This document shows, piece after piece, positions 4,520-6,280 of a stretch of 6,280 nt of DNA. The stretch lies in assembly GCA_002414145.1 (NCBI GenBank), contig DHYP01000006.1, positions 37,053 to 43,332 of the forward strand, read 5' to 3'. The notes under the pieces were generated by a model. That model made no database searches and was not told where the DNA came from. It was given only the letters and a program-made list of their open reading frames with translations. The position numbers were made by a program, and so were the translations under genes. This stretch comes from Methylophilaceae bacterium UBA5127 (GTDB lineage: Bacteria; Pseudomonadota; Gammaproteobacteria; Burkholderiales; Methylophilaceae). Every line of letters begins with the position of its first letter. Within the stretch, counting starts at the first letter, position 1.

Positions 4520-6280
4520 ATGAACGTATTTTATGAAGAAGATGGCGGGTTTAAAGTCGCTAGTGTGATGACGGAAAGCGATAGCTCGCTACAAGTGGAA
4601 TCTGTGAGCGGCAAGCGCAGCAAAATTAAAGCGGCGAATGTATTGCTCAAGTTTGAAGCTGCGCTACAAGGCTTTATGGAAGCGGCACAGAGCGAAGCAG
4701 ACACTTTAGATACTGATTTTTTGTGGGAATGCTGTGGTGAGTCTGAGTTTGGTTTTGAAGACCTTGCCAAAGAATATTATGGTGGTAAACCTTCTAGCAT
4801 TCAGTCCGCCGCGATTGCGACTAAATTACACAGCGCCCCAGTCTACTTCTATCGCAAAGGTAAAGGGCGCTATAAATCTGCACCAGCGGATATTCTCAAA
4901 GCAGCTTTGGCAGGACTAGAGAAAAAGCGCTTACAAGCTGAGCAAGTAGCGCAGATGGTGGAGCAACTCAAAGCGCATACTTTGCCAGAGAGCTTTAAGT
5001 CTAAGCTTGATATGTTGCTATATGTGCCAGATAAAAACACACTGGAATGGAAAGCCCTAGACCAAGCTGCAAGTGACTTACACAAGTTGCCTCTTGTGGT
5101 ATTGGCGGAAGCTGGTGCGATTGCCTCTAACCATGATTATCATTTAGGTGCGTTTTTGCGAGGGTATTTCCCCAATGGAACTGCGTTTGGTGAGTACGAA
5201 ATTGCAAAGGTTCATGACGATTTGCCATTGGCAGAGGTTGAGGCATTTAGCATAGACGATAGTACGACCACCGAGATTGACGATGCACTTTCCGTTAAAA
5301 CGCTTGCCAATGGGAATACGCAAGTGGGCATTCATATTGCCGCGCCAAGTTTGGGCGTATTGCCGCATAGCCCGCTGGATAACGAAGTGATGAAGCGTCT
5401 CTCCACCGTGTATATGCCCGGGCATAAAATCACCATGATGCCAGAAGAGGCGATTCGGCCATTTAGTTTAGATGCAGGTGAGGTCAAGCCAGTGCTGTCA
5501 CTGTATATTGAAGTGGCACCTGATTTTAGTGTGGTCGATCGCAACACGTGCGTAGAGCGCATTAAAATCGCCGAGAACTTACGTCATGACAGCTTAGAGC
5601 CTTACTTTAACGAGCATACACTAGAGCAAGATACTGGTCATGCATACTGGTCACAGCTTTTATTTTTGTTTAAGTTTGCAGAGAGTTTAGAAAAAGCGCG
5701 TGGTAAGTATGACCCTACCAAACCACAACCGATTGATTACAATTTTTATGTGACCGATGGCATTGTCAAAATTGTGAATCGTCAGCGCGGTTCACCGATG
5801 GATAAACTGGTGGCGGAACTGATGATAGAAGCCAACAGCCAATGGGGTGCGTTGTTGGTGCAACACAGTTTGCCAGGCATTTATCGCGCACAAAATGGCG
5901 GAAAAGTGTATATGACCACCAAAGCAGAAGGTCACCAAGGCTTGGGGGTAGCGCAATACGCTTGGTGTACTTCGCCATTAAGGCGTGCGGTGGATTTAAT
6001 CAATCAGCGCCAGCTTATCGCCGCTGTGCAGATGACAGCACCGACGTATCCGCCTGAAAGTGATGAGATTGTCGGTCATATGCGTAACTTTGACCAGACT
6101 TACAATGCCTACAATGAGTTTCAAACACGCATGGAACGCTACTGGTGCTTGCAATATTTGATTCAGGAAAATATCCAAGAAATGAGCGCGACTGTCTGGC
6201 GTGAGAATTTGGTGCGATTGGACGATTTGCCGTACATAACAAAAGTACACAGCCTGCCAGAGATGGCGGCAGGTAAGCCT
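4520..6280 (+). CDS. RNB-domain ribonuclease (RNase II/R superfamily), 3' end outside the window
   Basis: An open frame of 587 codons without interruption, running off the right edge. RNB enzymes are processive 3'-to-5' exoribonucleases that degrade RNA in the cytoplasm. The N-terminal 230 residues hold a family-typical region (FLWECCGESEFGFEDLAKEYY, 67-87; VYFYRKGKGRYKSAPADIL, 108-126). The RNB domain starts near 243 with SIDDSTTTEIDDALSV (244-259), giving D246, E252, D254 and D255 as the metal-binding set. It continues through MPGHKITMMPEEAIRPFSL (299-317) to the late signature CTSPLRRAVDLINQRQL (483-499), with catalytic-type arginines R488 and R489. The expected C-terminal S1-like RNA-binding part would lie beyond the edge. 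The ATG at 4520 is preferred because the ATG at 4516 is in a frame that stops quickly; no strong Shine-Dalgarno is seen. It is too divergent from RNase R and RNase II for a gene symbol. Confidence 0.92.
   Translation, partial: MNVFYEEDGGFKVASVMTESDSSLQVESVSGKRSKIKAANVLLKFEAALQGFMEAAQSEADTLDTDFLWECCGESEFGFEDLAKEYYGGKPSSIQSAAIATKLHSAPVYFYRKGKGRYKSAPADILKAALAGLEKKRLQAEQVAQMVEQLKAHTLPESFKSKLDMLLYVPDKNTLEWKALDQAASDLHKLPLVVLAEAGAIASNHDYHLGAFLRGYFPNGTAFGEYEIAKVHDDLPLAEVEAFSIDDSTTTEIDDALSVKTLANGNTQVGIHIAAPSLGVLPHSPLDNEVMKRLSTVYMPGHKITMMPEEAIRPFSLDAGEVKPVLSLYIEVAPDFSVVDRNTCVERIKIAENLRHDSLEPYFNEHTLEQDTGHAYWSQLLFLFKFAESLEKARGKYDPTKPQPIDYNFYVTDGIVKIVNRQRGSPMDKLVAELMIEANSQWGALLVQHSLPGIYRAQNGGKVYMTTKAEGHQGLGVAQYAWCTSPLRRAVDLINQRQLIAAVQMTAPTYPPESDEIVGHMRNFDQTYNAYNEFQTRMERYWCLQYLIQENIQEMSATVWRENLVRLDDLPYITKVHSLPEMAAGKP

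Noticed and set aside
4531..6250. Several minus- and plus-strand frames of 60-93 codons inside the ribonuclease gene
   Set aside because: The RNB frame is continuous with all family motifs; the others are shadows of it.
1..6280. CRISPR array, insertion sequence or RNA gene
   Set aside because: No regularly spaced repeats, no transposase or terminal inverted repeats, and no rRNA or tRNA structure were found on either strand.

Overview
The window looks like chromosomal DNA of a betaproteobacterium. The two conserved genes on the right, SelO with a C-terminal CSS and a compact RNB-family ribonuclease, read like those of Methylophilaceae/Nitrosomonadales-type genomes. That placement comes from recalled protein resemblance and was not searched. 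Roughly the first 2.75 kb is accessory in character and visibly A/T-rich; from 2860 onward the sequence is an ordinary housekeeping region.

Layout. Positions 1-117 (minus strand) hold the first 39 codons of a CobW/COG0523 P-loop GTPase that runs off the left edge. Reading away from it on the plus strand is a type II toxin-antitoxin pair: a ribbon-helix-helix-type antitoxin (232-489) and a RelE/ParE-family toxin (490-789) whose TTG start directly follows the antitoxin stop. A clear sigma70-like promoter and a palindromic operator candidate precede the pair. Just beyond the toxin (819-911, minus strand) is a second, broken copy of the same CobW gene start. It has lost exactly the P-loop through a 36-bp deletion between two short direct repeats, so the toxin-antitoxin module sits between an intact and a decayed copy of one gene start.

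Next come a HEPN AbiU2-like protein with an intact R-x5-H motif (1104-1679) and, 37 bp downstream, a very A/T-rich gene for an exported ClpP/crotonase-fold protein with a CLSSC motif and a GIH motif (1717-2538). They could form one transcript. The tract 2539-2859 carries a strong terminator hairpin, a dRS3-like ATTCCC-N8-GGGAAT repeat and a small tandem repeat. It separates the island from the convergent selO gene (2860-4452, minus strand).

selO and the RNB ribonuclease gene (4520 to the right edge, plus strand) are divergent and share a 67-bp intergenic region.

How the parts relate. The left part reads as a small defence or stress island (toxin-antitoxin, Abi-type HEPN, exported protease-like protein) placed between a CobW gene and selO. 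The antitoxin and toxin are a functional pair. A functional link between the HEPN protein and the exported protein is possible but unproven. SelO (protein AMPylation) and the ribonuclease are independent core genes.
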